Made by a program: the position numbers and the translations under genes. Below the pieces are notes generated by a model, which was not told the DNA's origin, searched no databases, and saw only the letters and a list, made by a program, of their open reading frames with translations. A stretch of 43,077 bases of DNA, taken from NCBI GenBank assembly GCA_041749275.1, contig JBGTBQ010000038.1:1-43077 (forward strand), given 5' to 3'. Source of the DNA: JBGTBQ01 sp041749275. GTDB taxonomy: Bacteria; Acidobacteriota; Blastocatellia; Pyrinomonadales; Pyrinomonadaceae. This document shows positions 19,556 to 27,348 of the stretch, piece by piece (position 1 is the first letter of the stretch; the number at the start of each line of letters is the position of its first letter).

Positions 19556-19761
19556 TACGCGGCAACCTCGACTTGGCGAGTCTCAATAGTCAGCGGGTAG
19601 CCTTTCTCAGCCCGTACCAGCAAGCAGAGACGGATCGCGTCTTTAATATTTTCCAGCGCCTCCTCTTTCGTGGCTCCCTGACTGACGCAGCCCGGAATCG
19701 AAGGACACTCAACGATCCAAACGCCATCTTCATCACGGTCAATCGTTACGTTGAAAACCAT
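19555..19761 (-). CDS. hicB: HicB-type antitoxin (short form)
   Basis: A 68-residue HicB partner: the pseudo-RNaseH-like N-terminal half (VTIDRDEDGVWIVECPSIPG, then CVSQGATKEEALENIKDAI) is clear. There is no C-terminal ribbon-helix-helix or helix-turn-helix DNA-binding part, so it could neutralise HicA but probably does not repress the locus by itself. It lies 92 bases after nuoF; no promoter consensus was found in that gap, so expression may come from nuo read-through. Confidence 0.88.
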   Translation of the reverse strand: MVFNVTIDRDEDGVWIVECPSIPGCVSQGATKEEALENIKDAIRLCLLVRAEKGYPLTIETRQVEVAA

Positions 19762-19853
19762 CGGTCTTCCTCGCTATCGTCTCTCACGGTCGAAACATCC
19801 ACGCCAGCGTTCCGATCTTTTTCATTTCAGTTTCCGCGTCCGACAGCTTCTTT

Positions 19854-21137
19854 TCACGCCAACGGCGTTAAGCGGCGACGAAAATCTTCGGGGAACTTTT
19901 TAATGGCCGACTGGATCGGCCACGACGCCGCGTCGCCCAGCGGGCAGAAGGATTTGCCCTCGATGTTATCCACGAGGTCGAGCATCAGTTGCGCGTCGTC
20001 GGGGCGGCCTCCACCATCGGCGATGCGCTTGAAGACCTTGACCAGCCAGTCCGTGCCCTCGCGGCAGGGCGTGCACCAGCCGCATGACTCGTGCTTGTAG
20101 AATTCGGTTAGATTTTTGGTTGACTCGAACACGTCAACCGTGTCGTCCATGACGATAAAGCCGCCCGACCCGACCGATGAACCAGCGACGACGAGTCCTT
20201 CGTAATCCATCCGCACGTCTTTCCCGATGATGTCCGAGGCGGGCATGATGTAGACGCTGGAGCCGCCGGGGATGACCGCCTTCAACTGGCGTCCGTTCGT
20301 GATTCCGCCGCAGTCCTCCATGATGAACTTTTCCATGTCGTCGTAGCCCATCGGGAGTTCATAGACGCCGGGGCGATTGACGTGGCCCGACACGGACCAG
20401 AGTTTCGTGCCGCCGCTCTTCTCCGTGCCGAGGGACTTGTAAGCCTCGCCACCCATTTTGATGATGTCGGGAACGGCGGTCAGCGTCTCGACATTGTTGA
20501 CGACCGTCGGGCAGCCATAGAGTCCGGCGACGGCAGGGAAGGGCGGCTTCATGCGCGGGTGCCCGCGCAAACCTTCCAGCGAGTTCAGCAGCGCCGTTTC
20601 TTCGCCGCAGATGTACGCGCCCGCGCCCGTGTGGGTGTAGATTTCGCACACGAAGTCAGTGCCGAGGATGTTCGCGCCCAGCAGCCCTGCGGCGCGCGCT
20701 TCAGCAAGCGCCACGTCCATGATTTCGATCAGGTAGCGATACTCCCCGCGCGTGTAGATGTAGTTGGTGCGCGCGCCGAGGGCGTAGGCGGCGATCAGCA
20801 TCCCCTCGATTAGAAGGTGCGGGTCGCGCTCCATCAGGTAGCGATCTTTGAAGGTGCCCGGCTCCGATTCGTCCGCGTTGCAAACGACATACTTCGGCTT
20901 CGGCGAGTCCTTTGGCACGAAGCCCCACTTCATCCCCGTCGGAAAACCCGCCCCGCCGCGCCCGCGCAGCGCGGACTTCTTCACTTCCTCGATCACGTCG
21001 CCGGGCGCCATGCCATCCAGCACTTTTTTGAGCGCCTCATAGCCGCCGTGCTTCCGATACACGTCGAGCGATGCCGAGTTCTCAAGTTGAACGCGGGCGA
21101 GTTGCAGTGGCTCACATCCGATTGCGCCGATGAACAT
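19854..21137 (-). CDS. nuoF: NADH-quinone oxidoreductase subunit F
   Basis: The 427-residue NADH-oxidising, FMN-binding subunit. The Gly-rich NADH/FMN loop is RGRGGAGFPTGMKW (58-71), the FMN region YICGEETALLNSLEG spans 175-189, and the [4Fe-4S] N3 ligands are C352, C355, C358 (SCGWCTPC) and C398 (SFCPLG). All ligands are present, so it should be functional. Its usual neighbour nuoE is separated from it by a SIMPL-like gene, and hicBA follows. Confidence 0.97.
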   Translation of the reverse strand: MFIGAIGCEPLQLARVQLENSASLDVYRKHGGYEALKKVLDGMAPGDVIEEVKKSALRGRGGAGFPTGMKWGFVPKDSPKPKYVVCNADESEPGTFKDRYLMERDPHLLIEGMLIAAYALGARTNYIYTRGEYRYLIEIMDVALAEARAAGLLGANILGTDFVCEIYTHTGAGAYICGEETALLNSLEGLRGHPRMKPPFPAVAGLYGCPTVVNNVETLTAVPDIIKMGGEAYKSLGTEKSGGTKLWSVSGHVNRPGVYELPMGYDDMEKFIMEDCGGITNGRQLKAVIPGGSSVYIMPASDIIGKDVRMDYEGLVVAGSSVGSGGFIVMDDTVDVFESTKNLTEFYKHESCGWCTPCREGTDWLVKVFKRIADGGGRPDDAQLMLDLVDNIEGKSFCPLGDAASWPIQSAIKKFPEDFRRRLTPLA

Positions 21138-21240
21138 AATCTCTCAGTGGCTCTTGAAAAATGACCTTCGACTGATAGTTGAAATCAGGGCCGGCGCTTT
21201 GACGGCTATAACTTCCCCGCGAATAAACCTAGCCGTCCTT

Positions 21241-22113
21241 CTAAGGCGCCAGAGTGTACTGGACTTTCATGTACAGGGTGCATTGCACGACCGGCTCGAT
21301 GCCGGACGGATTGAGAACTACGTCGAACGCGCTCCGGTCGAGCGGCTCTAAAAACGAAGTGCTGCTTTTGCGCTCGCGCACAACGCGCGTCCTCGACTCG
21401 TAGTTCGTATCAACCGCACCCGATTCGAAAGCAGTGTAAGTTTGATAAAGCTCCGCCGGGTAGTGCGTATTGTAAGTCTCCTGTGAGATGGAGTGACGCC
21501 TGAGCGCCAGCCCCACCGAGCGCGTGTAATTCTCTTCCTTCTGTTTGACGACGCGCACCGCCTCTTCAAACAGGCGGTTGCGAACCTTGCCGAGGTCGTT
21601 GACGACGTAATCAACTTTAATCAGGTCGAAGATCGAAGCCTGCGCGGCGGCGGTCAAAAGTTTTTCCAGCAGGGGCCGATCTTTATACCGGATGGCGATG
21701 GTCTTCTTCGTTTCAAAACCGGAGAGCGTTTCGCGGATCGTGCCGTCGCTGGGAGGTGCAAAATTGTAGACGCGGTTTTGCGTGATGAAATCAACGAAGG
21801 TATTGCTCCGGGCCACGCCCAACTTTTCGGCGGCGCCGAGAAACTGTTCGATCCGCTGGTTGATTTTCTGATTGCTCTCCGCCGCTGTTGGCGCTTCCTG
21901 CGCCGCCCCGAAGACGGCGACGAACTCGTCCGGCGCGGTATTCAGCAGGACGTAAGCCTCGATAAACTGGTTAGTACCGTTACCGATCAAGCCCGTGTTC
22001 GGGGGCGTCCTCTGCTCCTTACGTCCATAGACGCCACGGTTGCCGCTCTCCTGTCCGAGCGCGGCGAGCGAACAGGCGCCGATGATGAGCAAGATGAGGA
22101 GAACTTTTTTCAT
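21241..22113 (-). CDS. Exported SIMPL (DUF541)-like protein
   Basis: A 290-residue protein with a clear signal peptide (MKKVLLILLIIGACSLAALG, cleavage near ALG-QE). The mature part has the SIMPL/DUF541 pattern: NQKINQRIEQFLGAAEKLGV, then a strand pair, a block KTIAIRYKDRPLLEKLLTAAAQ, and VDYVVNDLGKVRNRLFEEAV. The family is periplasmic or outer-membrane associated, with no firm biochemical role. An open frame continues upstream to a TTG at 22137 that overlaps the nuoE stop, but the ATG at 22113 begins the signal peptide. It lies between nuoE and nuoF on the operon strand. A role in complex I is not implied by the sequence. The family call is moderate because the similarity is patchy in the last third. 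Confidence 0.65.
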   Translation of the reverse strand: MKKVLLILLIIGACSLAALGQESGNRGVYGRKEQRTPPNTGLIGNGTNQFIEAYVLLNTAPDEFVAVFGAAQEAPTAAESNQKINQRIEQFLGAAEKLGVARSNTFVDFITQNRVYNFAPPSDGTIRETLSGFETKKTIAIRYKDRPLLEKLLTAAAQASIFDLIKVDYVVNDLGKVRNRLFEEAVRVVKQKEENYTRSVGLALRRHSISQETYNTHYPAELYQTYTAFESGAVDTNYESRTRVVRERKSSTSFLEPLDRSAFDVVLNPSGIEPVVQCTLYMKVQYTLAP

Positions 22114-22133
22114 GTCACGGGTCTTGTCGTCGC

Positions 22134-22667
22134 TCAAGATAACGTGTTCAGAATCTCGTCAACTTTCTCCGGCGTCAGGTTCTCGTGATAATCAAACCCG
22201 ATCTGAAACATAGGCGCGGTGCCGCACGAGCCGAGACACTCGACCAGCGACACCGTGAAGCGTCCGTCCGGTGTCGTCTCGCCGGGGTTGATGCCGAGCC
22301 GTTTGCAGACATGCTCCGTGATCTTCGGCTCGCCCATGATCTTGCACGAGAGCGTCTTGCAAATCTGAATGTGATGGCGACCGACCGGCTCGGTGTTAAT
22401 CATCGAATAGAAGGTCGCAACCTCCCAGATGTCGGTGATGCGAACGCCCAAGCGCTCGGCCAGATAGGCCACGCTCGGCGGGTCGAGCCATCCGCCACGC
22501 TCGCGTTGCACGATGAACATCAGCGGCAATATTGCCGAACGTCGCACCGGGTACTTCGCCAGATGCCGCTCAATCTCGGCTTCCACTTCCGCGGAGAAAG
22601 ACGCCACCTCTTCCGGGGCCTTTGCGCCTTGCGGCAGCGGATTGTTGGGCACGAACTGCTGACTCAT
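22134..22667 (-). CDS. nuoE: NADH-quinone oxidoreductase subunit E
   Basis: A 177-residue thioredoxin-fold [2Fe-2S] subunit of the NADH module. The four N1a ligands are C103 and C108 (CKTLSC) and C144 and C148 (CLGSC). The N-terminal helical bundle (AILPLMFIVQRERGGWL, then VATFYSMINTEPVG) is typical. Length is standard. It precedes a SIMPL-like gene whose possible upstream TTG overlaps its stop. Confidence 0.97.
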   Translation of the reverse strand: MSQQFVPNNPLPQGAKAPEEVASFSAEVEAEIERHLAKYPVRRSAILPLMFIVQRERGGWLDPPSVAYLAERLGVRITDIWEVATFYSMINTEPVGRHHIQICKTLSCKIMGEPKITEHVCKRLGINPGETTPDGRFTVSLVECLGSCGTAPMFQIGFDYHENLTPEKVDEILNTLS

Positions 22668-22688
22668 AAGAATCTGTTAGCGATGAGC

Positions 22689-22874
22689 CGGTAGTCGTTA
22701 GCTAACAGCAAAAGCTGATAGCTACAGCGATTTGCGAATGAGTGCGACCAATCAACTATCGTTTAGAGGCGGGCAATGCCCGCCGTCTCAAGTTGAACCG
22801 GCGGGCATTGCCCGCCTCTAAACGGTCGCACGCAATTGCAAACCGCTATAATCACTTGCAGCTAACGACTACCG
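22689..22874. repeat. Nested 186-bp palindromic element between nuoD and nuoE
   Basis: Outer arms 22689-22703 and 22860-22874 (CGGTAGTCGTTAGCT) are perfect reverse complements. Middle arms (about 22724-22749 and 22824-22848) match at about 20 of 24 positions, and inner arms 22760-22784 and 22800-22824 match perfectly over 25 bp. Each inner arm is itself a hairpin (GGCGGGCA/TGCCCGCC). The right outer arm includes the nuoD stop codon. It contains no gene; the structure is that of a miniature inverted-repeat element. Confidence 0.85.
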
Positions 22875-24080
22875 ATCAATTTCTCCGAGCACGATGTCAA
22901 TCGAGCCGATGATGGCGACCACGTCCGCGACCATCTCGCCTTCGCACATGTGCGGAAGGGCCGAGAGGTTGACGAAACTAGGGCCGCGAAAGTGGACGCG
23001 TTCGGGTTTGGGGCCGCCATTGGATTTGACGTAGACGCCGAGTTCGCCCTTCGATGCCTCAATCGCGTGATAGACCTCGCCGGGCGGCACGTTGAAGCCT
23101 TCGGCGACGATCAGGAAGTGGTGGATGAGCGCGTCCATGTGCGTCTTCATCGCCTCGCGCTCCGGCAGGACGACCTTCGGCGCATCGGCCTTGACGGAGC
23201 CGGGCCGCAGACGCGCGAGCGCCTGACCGCTGATCTTCCACGACTCCTTCATCTCGCGCATCCGCACCATATAACGTGACCAGACATCGCCGCCCGTTTC
23301 GACCGGCACCTCGAAGTCGTAATTCTCGTAGCCGGTGTATGGGTTGACGCGCCGCAGGTCTAACCCGACGCCGCTTGCACGCAGGGAAGGCCCGGTGAGT
23401 CCGAGGTCAATCGCATCTTCCGCTGAAACGAGGCCGATGCCTTGCGTGCGGTTTTGAAAAATCCTGTTGCCGGAAAGAAGCGTGTGGAACTCGTCAACCG
23501 CCTTCAGGAAGTTGTCGAGGAACTGCTTACAGCGGCGCTCGAATCCGGCGGGCAAATCCATCATCAGGCCGCCGATGCGAAAGTAGGAAGGCGTCAGACG
23601 CCCGCCCGACGCGGCCTCGATGAGATTCAAAATCTTTTCGCGCTCGCGGAAACAGTAGAAGAAGACCGTCATCGCGCCGATGTCGAGCGCATGTGTGCCG
23701 AGCCAGACCAGATGCGAGGTGATGCGCTGCAACTCGCACATCAGGACGCGGATGACTTGCGCGCGTTCGGGAATCTCCAGACCCAACAGTTTCTCGACCG
23801 CCATGACATAAGCGAGGTTGTTGCCGAGCGGGTTGAGGTAGTCCATCCGGTCGGTGATGACGATGCCCTGCTGGTACTTCTTATACTCGAAAAGCTTCTC
23901 CATCCCCGTGTGGAGATAGCCGATGTCGGGCGTGCACTTGATGACCATCTCGCCGTCGAGTACGAGTTCAAGTCGCAGGACGCCGTGCGTCGAAGGGTGC
24001 TGCGGCCCCATCGAGATGGTCATCTGCGTATCGAGCGACTGGTCAACGACCTCGAACTGTGGCGGAAGTGTGGTGCTCAT
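22869..24080 (-). CDS. nuoD: NADH-quinone oxidoreductase subunit D
   Basis: The 403-residue 49-kDa-type subunit that helps build the quinone-binding cavity. The segment MGPQHPSTHGVLRLEL near residue 25 and the C-terminal CEGEMVADVVAIIGSIDIVLGE are diagnostic. It is a stand-alone NuoD, not fused to NuoC as in E. coli. The stop (TAG, 22869-22871) lies in the arm of the palindromic element downstream. The ATG at 24080 gives the standard length. Confidence 0.97.
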   Translation of the reverse strand: MSTTLPPQFEVVDQSLDTQMTISMGPQHPSTHGVLRLELVLDGEMVIKCTPDIGYLHTGMEKLFEYKKYQQGIVITDRMDYLNPLGNNLAYVMAVEKLLGLEIPERAQVIRVLMCELQRITSHLVWLGTHALDIGAMTVFFYCFREREKILNLIEAASGGRLTPSYFRIGGLMMDLPAGFERRCKQFLDNFLKAVDEFHTLLSGNRIFQNRTQGIGLVSAEDAIDLGLTGPSLRASGVGLDLRRVNPYTGYENYDFEVPVETGGDVWSRYMVRMREMKESWKISGQALARLRPGSVKADAPKVVLPEREAMKTHMDALIHHFLIVAEGFNVPPGEVYHAIEASKGELGVYVKSNGGPKPERVHFRGPSFVNLSALPHMCEGEMVADVVAIIGSIDIVLGEIDR

Positions 24081-24143
24081 CTCATTAGTGTTGAGTGACG
24101 AGTGAAAAGCGTTTAGCCCGTCACTCAGCCTCTTCGCACATCG

Positions 24144-24686
24144 CTAAGTCAGGCTGTACGGCTCATAGCCGCGCAGAGGGAAGTCTTTGCGGAGCGCGTG
24201 GCCCTGCCAGTCGTCCGGCAGCAGGATGCGTCGCAGGTCTGGATGGCCGTCGAAGACGACGCCGAACAGGTCGAACGTCTCGCGCTCATGCCAGTTGGCG
24301 GTGCGCCACAGATGCGAGACGGTCTGCACGTGCGCGTCCTCCTCGTGCAGCAGCACCTTGAGACGAACACGGTGGAACTTGGTCGTCGAGAAAAGGTGAT
24401 AGTTGACTTCAAACCGCGGTTCTTCTTCCGGCCCTCGGTCGGCGCCGCAAATGTCCGCACACAGATTGAATTCGAGACCCGGCGCTGTTTTGAAATATGA
24501 ACAGACCGCGACGATCTGTTCGCGCGGGACGAAGAGCGTCAATTCGCCGTAAGATTCGACGACATCGGTGAACCAGTCCGCGTGTTCCTCGCGCAGTTTC
24601 GTGACAGCCTCGATAGGCGGGACAGGGTAAGAGGAACGAACGGTATTCGCTGTCGCGGCGATCTGTTTCTCGCGTTCGATGTCCAT
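24144..24686 (-). CDS. nuoC: NADH-quinone oxidoreductase subunit C
   Basis: The 180-residue 30-kDa-type subunit of the peripheral arm. The signature NWHERETFDLFGVVFDGHP and the closing RKDFPLRGYEPY are clear. It is separate from nuoD by a 63-base gap. The N-terminus is a typical poorly conserved helix. The spacer to nuoB contains a short hairpin repeat. Confidence 0.95.
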   Translation of the reverse strand: MDIEREKQIAATANTVRSSYPVPPIEAVTKLREEHADWFTDVVESYGELTLFVPREQIVAVCSYFKTAPGLEFNLCADICGADRGPEEEPRFEVNYHLFSTTKFHRVRLKVLLHEEDAHVQTVSHLWRTANWHERETFDLFGVVFDGHPDLRRILLPDDWQGHALRKDFPLRGYEPYSLT

Positions 24687-24717
24687 AATCAGTGGTTGCC
24701 GGTCAGCGGTCAGTGAG

Positions 24718-24736
24718 GGTCAGTTGATAACTGACC
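24718..24736. repeat. GGTCAGTT/AACTGACC hairpin in nuoB-nuoC spacer
   Basis: A perfect 8-bp inverted repeat with a 3-base loop (GAT), embedded in a wider patch of GGTCAGTG/CACTGACC words between 24687 and 24750. The words match those of the nuoK-nuoL spacer. Confidence 0.75.
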
Positions 24737-24750
24737 ACTGACCACCGACT

Positions 24751-25386
24751 TTACGATGATCGCCGCCGCTCGTGGCGCGAGGCGATGGTGTAGGGGCGCG
24801 ACGGCAGTTCCTGCGCGGCGGCCTCATTCGTGGCGGAGACGCCGGTCGCGGGGAGCGTGCCCGGCGGCACGGCCTCGCGCGCGTCTTCGTAGGGCACATC
24901 TTTGCGGTCGCGCAGTGATTCCTTCATCACTTTGTCTTGCAGCATGATGACGGCATGGATCAGCATTTCCGGGCGCGGCGGGCAGCCCGGAATGTAAACG
25001 TCCACGGGGACGACCTTGTCCACACCTTGCACAATAGCGTAGTTGTCAAAGACGCCGCCGGAAGTGGCGCACGCGCCCATCGAGATGACCCATTTCGGCT
25101 CCGGCATCTGGTCGTAGATGCGACGCAGGACGGGCGCCATTTTGCGTGACACGCGGCCCGAAACGATCATCACGTCGGCCTGACGCGGGCTGGCGCGGAA
25201 GACCTCCGCGCCGAAACGCGCCATGTCGTTGCGCGAGGAGGTGGCGTTCATCATTTCGATGGCGCAACAGGCGAGACCGAAAGTGGCGGGCCAGAGCGAC
25301 GATTTGCGCGCCCAGTTGACGAGCGAGTCGAGCTGTGTGGTCAACACTTCCGGCAGGGCTTCGGCAATCAGATTATCTAAACCCAT
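24751..25386 (-). CDS. nuoB: NADH-quinone oxidoreductase subunit B
   Basis: A 211-residue subunit that carries the terminal [4Fe-4S] cluster N2. Ligands are the adjacent C40-C41 (FGLACCAIEMM), C106 (SMGACATSGG) and C135 (YIPGCPPRPE). The ATG at 25386 is chosen over a longer frame from 25548 because a GGAGG ribosome site lies eight bases upstream and the conserved region begins right after. The last 45 residues are a polar extension (EDAREAVPPGTLPATG to RRRSS) beyond the family fold. The gene starts 19 bases after nuoA. Confidence 0.97.
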   Translation of the reverse strand: MGLDNLIAEALPEVLTTQLDSLVNWARKSSLWPATFGLACCAIEMMNATSSRNDMARFGAEVFRASPRQADVMIVSGRVSRKMAPVLRRIYDQMPEPKWVISMGACATSGGVFDNYAIVQGVDKVVPVDVYIPGCPPRPEMLIHAVIMLQDKVMKESLRDRKDVPYEDAREAVPPGTLPATGVSATNEAAAQELPSRPYTIASRHERRRSS

Positions 25387-25405
25387 CGTAAAAACCTCCG
25401 GGACA

Positions 25406-25891
25406 TTAGGCCGCGCGTGGTGTGGCCGTTCCAGTAGCACGCTTCGCGGCTCGATTTCGTCCCTCCCGCGCGTGGAGCGATACGGACTCGGCTTCCGCCT
25501 CGACGCGTGCTCGCGCGCCCCATTCGAAAAGCCCCTTCTTCCAGACATAGATGTAGCCGACCAAGAGCAGGACGACGAAGAGCATCATTTCGACATAGAT
25601 CAACGTGCCAAGTCCTTCGGCAATAAATTTTTTAAAGACCACGGCCCACGGAATCAGAAAGATTAGCTCGATGTCGAAGAGGATAAAGACCATCGCGATC
25701 AAATAGAACTTGACCGAGAAGCGTTCGCGCGCGGAGCCGACCGGGTCTTTGCCACACTCGTAGGGCATCGTCTTCGTCCGGGTCGCCTTGCGCTGACCGA
25801 CGAACTGCGAGAGCGCGATGTTGCCGACCGCGAAACCCGCGGCGACACCGAACATCAGCAGAATGGGCAGGTAATCGGATAGGTTGAACAC
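25406..25891 (-). CDS. nuoA: NADH-quinone oxidoreductase subunit A
   Basis: A 161-residue membrane subunit with three helices and the conserved matrix-side loop MPYECGKDPVGSARERF, which contains the quinone-site Cys. The first gene of the operon. It starts with GTG at 25891, supported by a GGAGGG site five to six bases upstream. The C-terminus carries about 35 extra basic and Ala-rich residues (ARARVEAEAESVSLH onward) compared with the usual 120-140. Confidence 0.95.
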   Translation of the reverse strand: MFNLSDYLPILLMFGVAAGFAVGNIALSQFVGQRKATRTKTMPYECGKDPVGSARERFSVKFYLIAMVFILFDIELIFLIPWAVVFKKFIAEGLGTLIYVEMMLFVVLLLVGYIYVWKKGLFEWGARARVEAEAESVSLHAREGRNRAAKRATGTATPRAA

Positions 25892-25919
25892 ACCAACCCT
25901 CCCTCAGCTTGCGCTGACA

Positions 25920-25943
25920 AAATGGCCGTCGCGCAGGCCATTT
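25920..25943 (-). promoter_or_regulatory. Hairpin in nuo operon leader
   Basis: AAATGGCC (25920-25927) and GGCCATTT (25936-25943) form a perfect 8-bp inverted repeat with an 8-base loop, between the promoter and the nuoA ribosome site. It might be an operator or a leader hairpin; nothing further can be read. Confidence 0.5.
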
Positions 25944-25971
25944 CGTAGATTGAGAATCATGGTACAAACCA

Positions 25972-26000
25972 ATCGTAGTCCATGAGGTTGAGGGTGTCAA
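25972..26000 (-). promoter_or_regulatory. Sigma70-type promoter of the nuo operon
   Basis: On the minus strand TTGACA (25995-26000) is followed after 17 bases by TACGAT (25972-25977), about 80 bases before the nuoA start. The -35 is perfect and the -10 matches four of six. Confidence 0.65.
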
Positions 26001-26144
26001 GCAGCTTTTCCGGTGGGCGCAAAGCAGTCTTAGAGAAGGAGATTGACCGGCTTCGGAGTGCTATGCTACTTTGCGGAATGACCTTATTTGAAGGTCTTTT
26101 CCCAAGCAATCCACGCATCATAAATTTCTTATCCACATTGAACA

Positions 26145-27002
26145 GTGATTACCGGATTCAATACTGATATTCAACACGGGGGCGTCACCTATCACGTTCA
26201 AACCGAAGACAAGGGGTTGGAGACACCGCTCATCCTTTCGCTCGTATACGTCGGCGGGGCGATCATCGCCAGTAAGCGCACTTATTACGACGACTTAATC
26301 CAAGCCGGTTTCGATGAAAACGCTCTCACCGAACGTCTGCAACGTCAGCACAAACTGATCTGCGCCGCGATCAACTCCGGGCGCGTCGAAGACCTCAAAC
26401 GAATGGGCGCGCGCGCGGAGACGACGCGCCCGGAACCAGCAGCGAGCGAGGAGCTTCCCGTTGCGAAAGTGGAGTTCGTCGAAACGCAGGCGGCGCCTGT
26501 TCTACTCACGGGCGGCGAACAGTTTCAGGATGACTCCTACCTGCGTGAAACTCCGTGGACGGGCAGCCTCAATAATGTCACGAGCGAAATAACTTCAGAG
26601 CCGGCGCTTCCGCTTCCACCAGCTCCCGCGCAGGTTGAAGCGGAACCCCTTCAGGTCGAAGCAGAAACTCTCGAAATAGTAGAAGGGGATGACGCGGATG
26701 AAATTTACCTGACCATCCTTGAAGACGAAGGGGAGTTTCGAGCGGGGCAGTTAGCGACCATCAAGATACAGGTCGGGCGCGGCCAATACGGACAGAAGCC
26801 CGTCGCGGATGCGCTGGTTTCGATAAAAGTGCTCGGCACAACGTTTCGCCCGCTCATTCTTTCGACAAGGACCAACAGCGAAGGCGTGGCGGTCGTGCGC
26901 GCGCTCCTGCCTCGGTTCACATCGGGGCGCGCCGCCATTATCATTCGCGCGAGCGAGGGCGAAGATTTTTCCGAGATGCGTCGCATCATCCATCAGGCAT
27001 AA
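26145..27002 (+). CDS. Hypothetical protein, 285 aa, conserved-looking N-terminus and Ig/CarboxypepD-like C-terminus
   Basis: Not assigned to a known function. The N-terminal 85 residues (GFNTDIQHGGVTYHVQTEDK, later LERLQRQHK-like helix) look like a compact folded domain. Then comes a Pro/Glu/Ala-rich linker with an internal repeat (QVEAEPLQVEAETLEI). The C-terminal 90 residues (GQLATIKIQVGRGQYGQKPV to the end) read as a beta-sandwich with VADALVSIKVLG and NSEGVAVVRALLP, the pattern of Ig-like or carboxypeptidase-regulatory domains. There is no signal peptide or membrane segment. The gene starts with GTG at 26145 without a clear ribosome site, 15 bases before thiS, divergent from nuo. Confidence 0.65.
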   Translation: MITGFNTDIQHGGVTYHVQTEDKGLETPLILSLVYVGGAIIASKRTYYDDLIQAGFDENALTERLQRQHKLICAAINSGRVEDLKRMGARAETTRPEPAASEELPVAKVEFVETQAAPVLLTGGEQFQDDSYLRETPWTGSLNNVTSEITSEPALPLPPAPAQVEAEPLQVEAETLEIVEGDDADEIYLTILEDEGEFRAGQLATIKIQVGRGQYGQKPVADALVSIKVLGTTFRPLILSTRTNSEGVAVVRALLPRFTSGRAAIIIRASEGEDFSEMRRIIHQA

Positions 27003-27016
27003 GGGGGAAGGGTTCG

Positions 27017-27229
27017 TTGAAGATTGTCGTCAACGGTGAAGAGCACCTCGCGCATGAAGGCTCGACCATCGCGGCACTCGTCGAGCAACTCGCGCTCAGA
27101 GCCGAACGGGTCGCCATCGAAATCAACGGCGAGGTGATCCGTCGTGGGGAATGGCACACGGCGATGCTCAATGAAGGCGACCGGGTCGAGATCGTCCACT
27201 TCGTCGGCGGCGGGAGCGCCCGCTCCTAA
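27017..27229 (+). CDS. thiS: ThiS sulfur-carrier protein with C-terminal tail
   Basis: A 70-residue beta-grasp protein: MKIVVNGEEHLAHEGSTIAALVEQL, AIEINGEVIRR and DRVEIVHFVGGG match ThiS. ThiS donates sulfur, as a C-terminal thiocarboxylate on its Gly-Gly end, to thiazole formation by ThiG, which is 119 bases downstream. Here the frame does not stop after GGG but continues SARS before TAA, so a free Gly-Gly terminus would need trimming. Start codon TTG at 27017 with a G-rich ribosome site (GGGGGAAGGG) just upstream. Confidence 0.88.
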   Translation: MKIVVNGEEHLAHEGSTIAALVEQLALRAERVAIEINGEVIRRGEWHTAMLNEGDRVEIVHFVGGGSARS

Positions 27230-27348
27230 ACAAAAAAAAACTTCCCGCCACCCTCGATTTTCGTTTCGCATGTTTCGGGTGTAAATTGTCGCTTGAACGA
27301 TGGCGGCGTACATTGTGTGAGAAGGGAAAATTTTTTAGACGACCCAAC

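Noticed and set aside
26990..27348. TPP riboswitch ahead of thiS or thiG
   Set aside because: No CTGAGA box or matching second arm was found in either leader.
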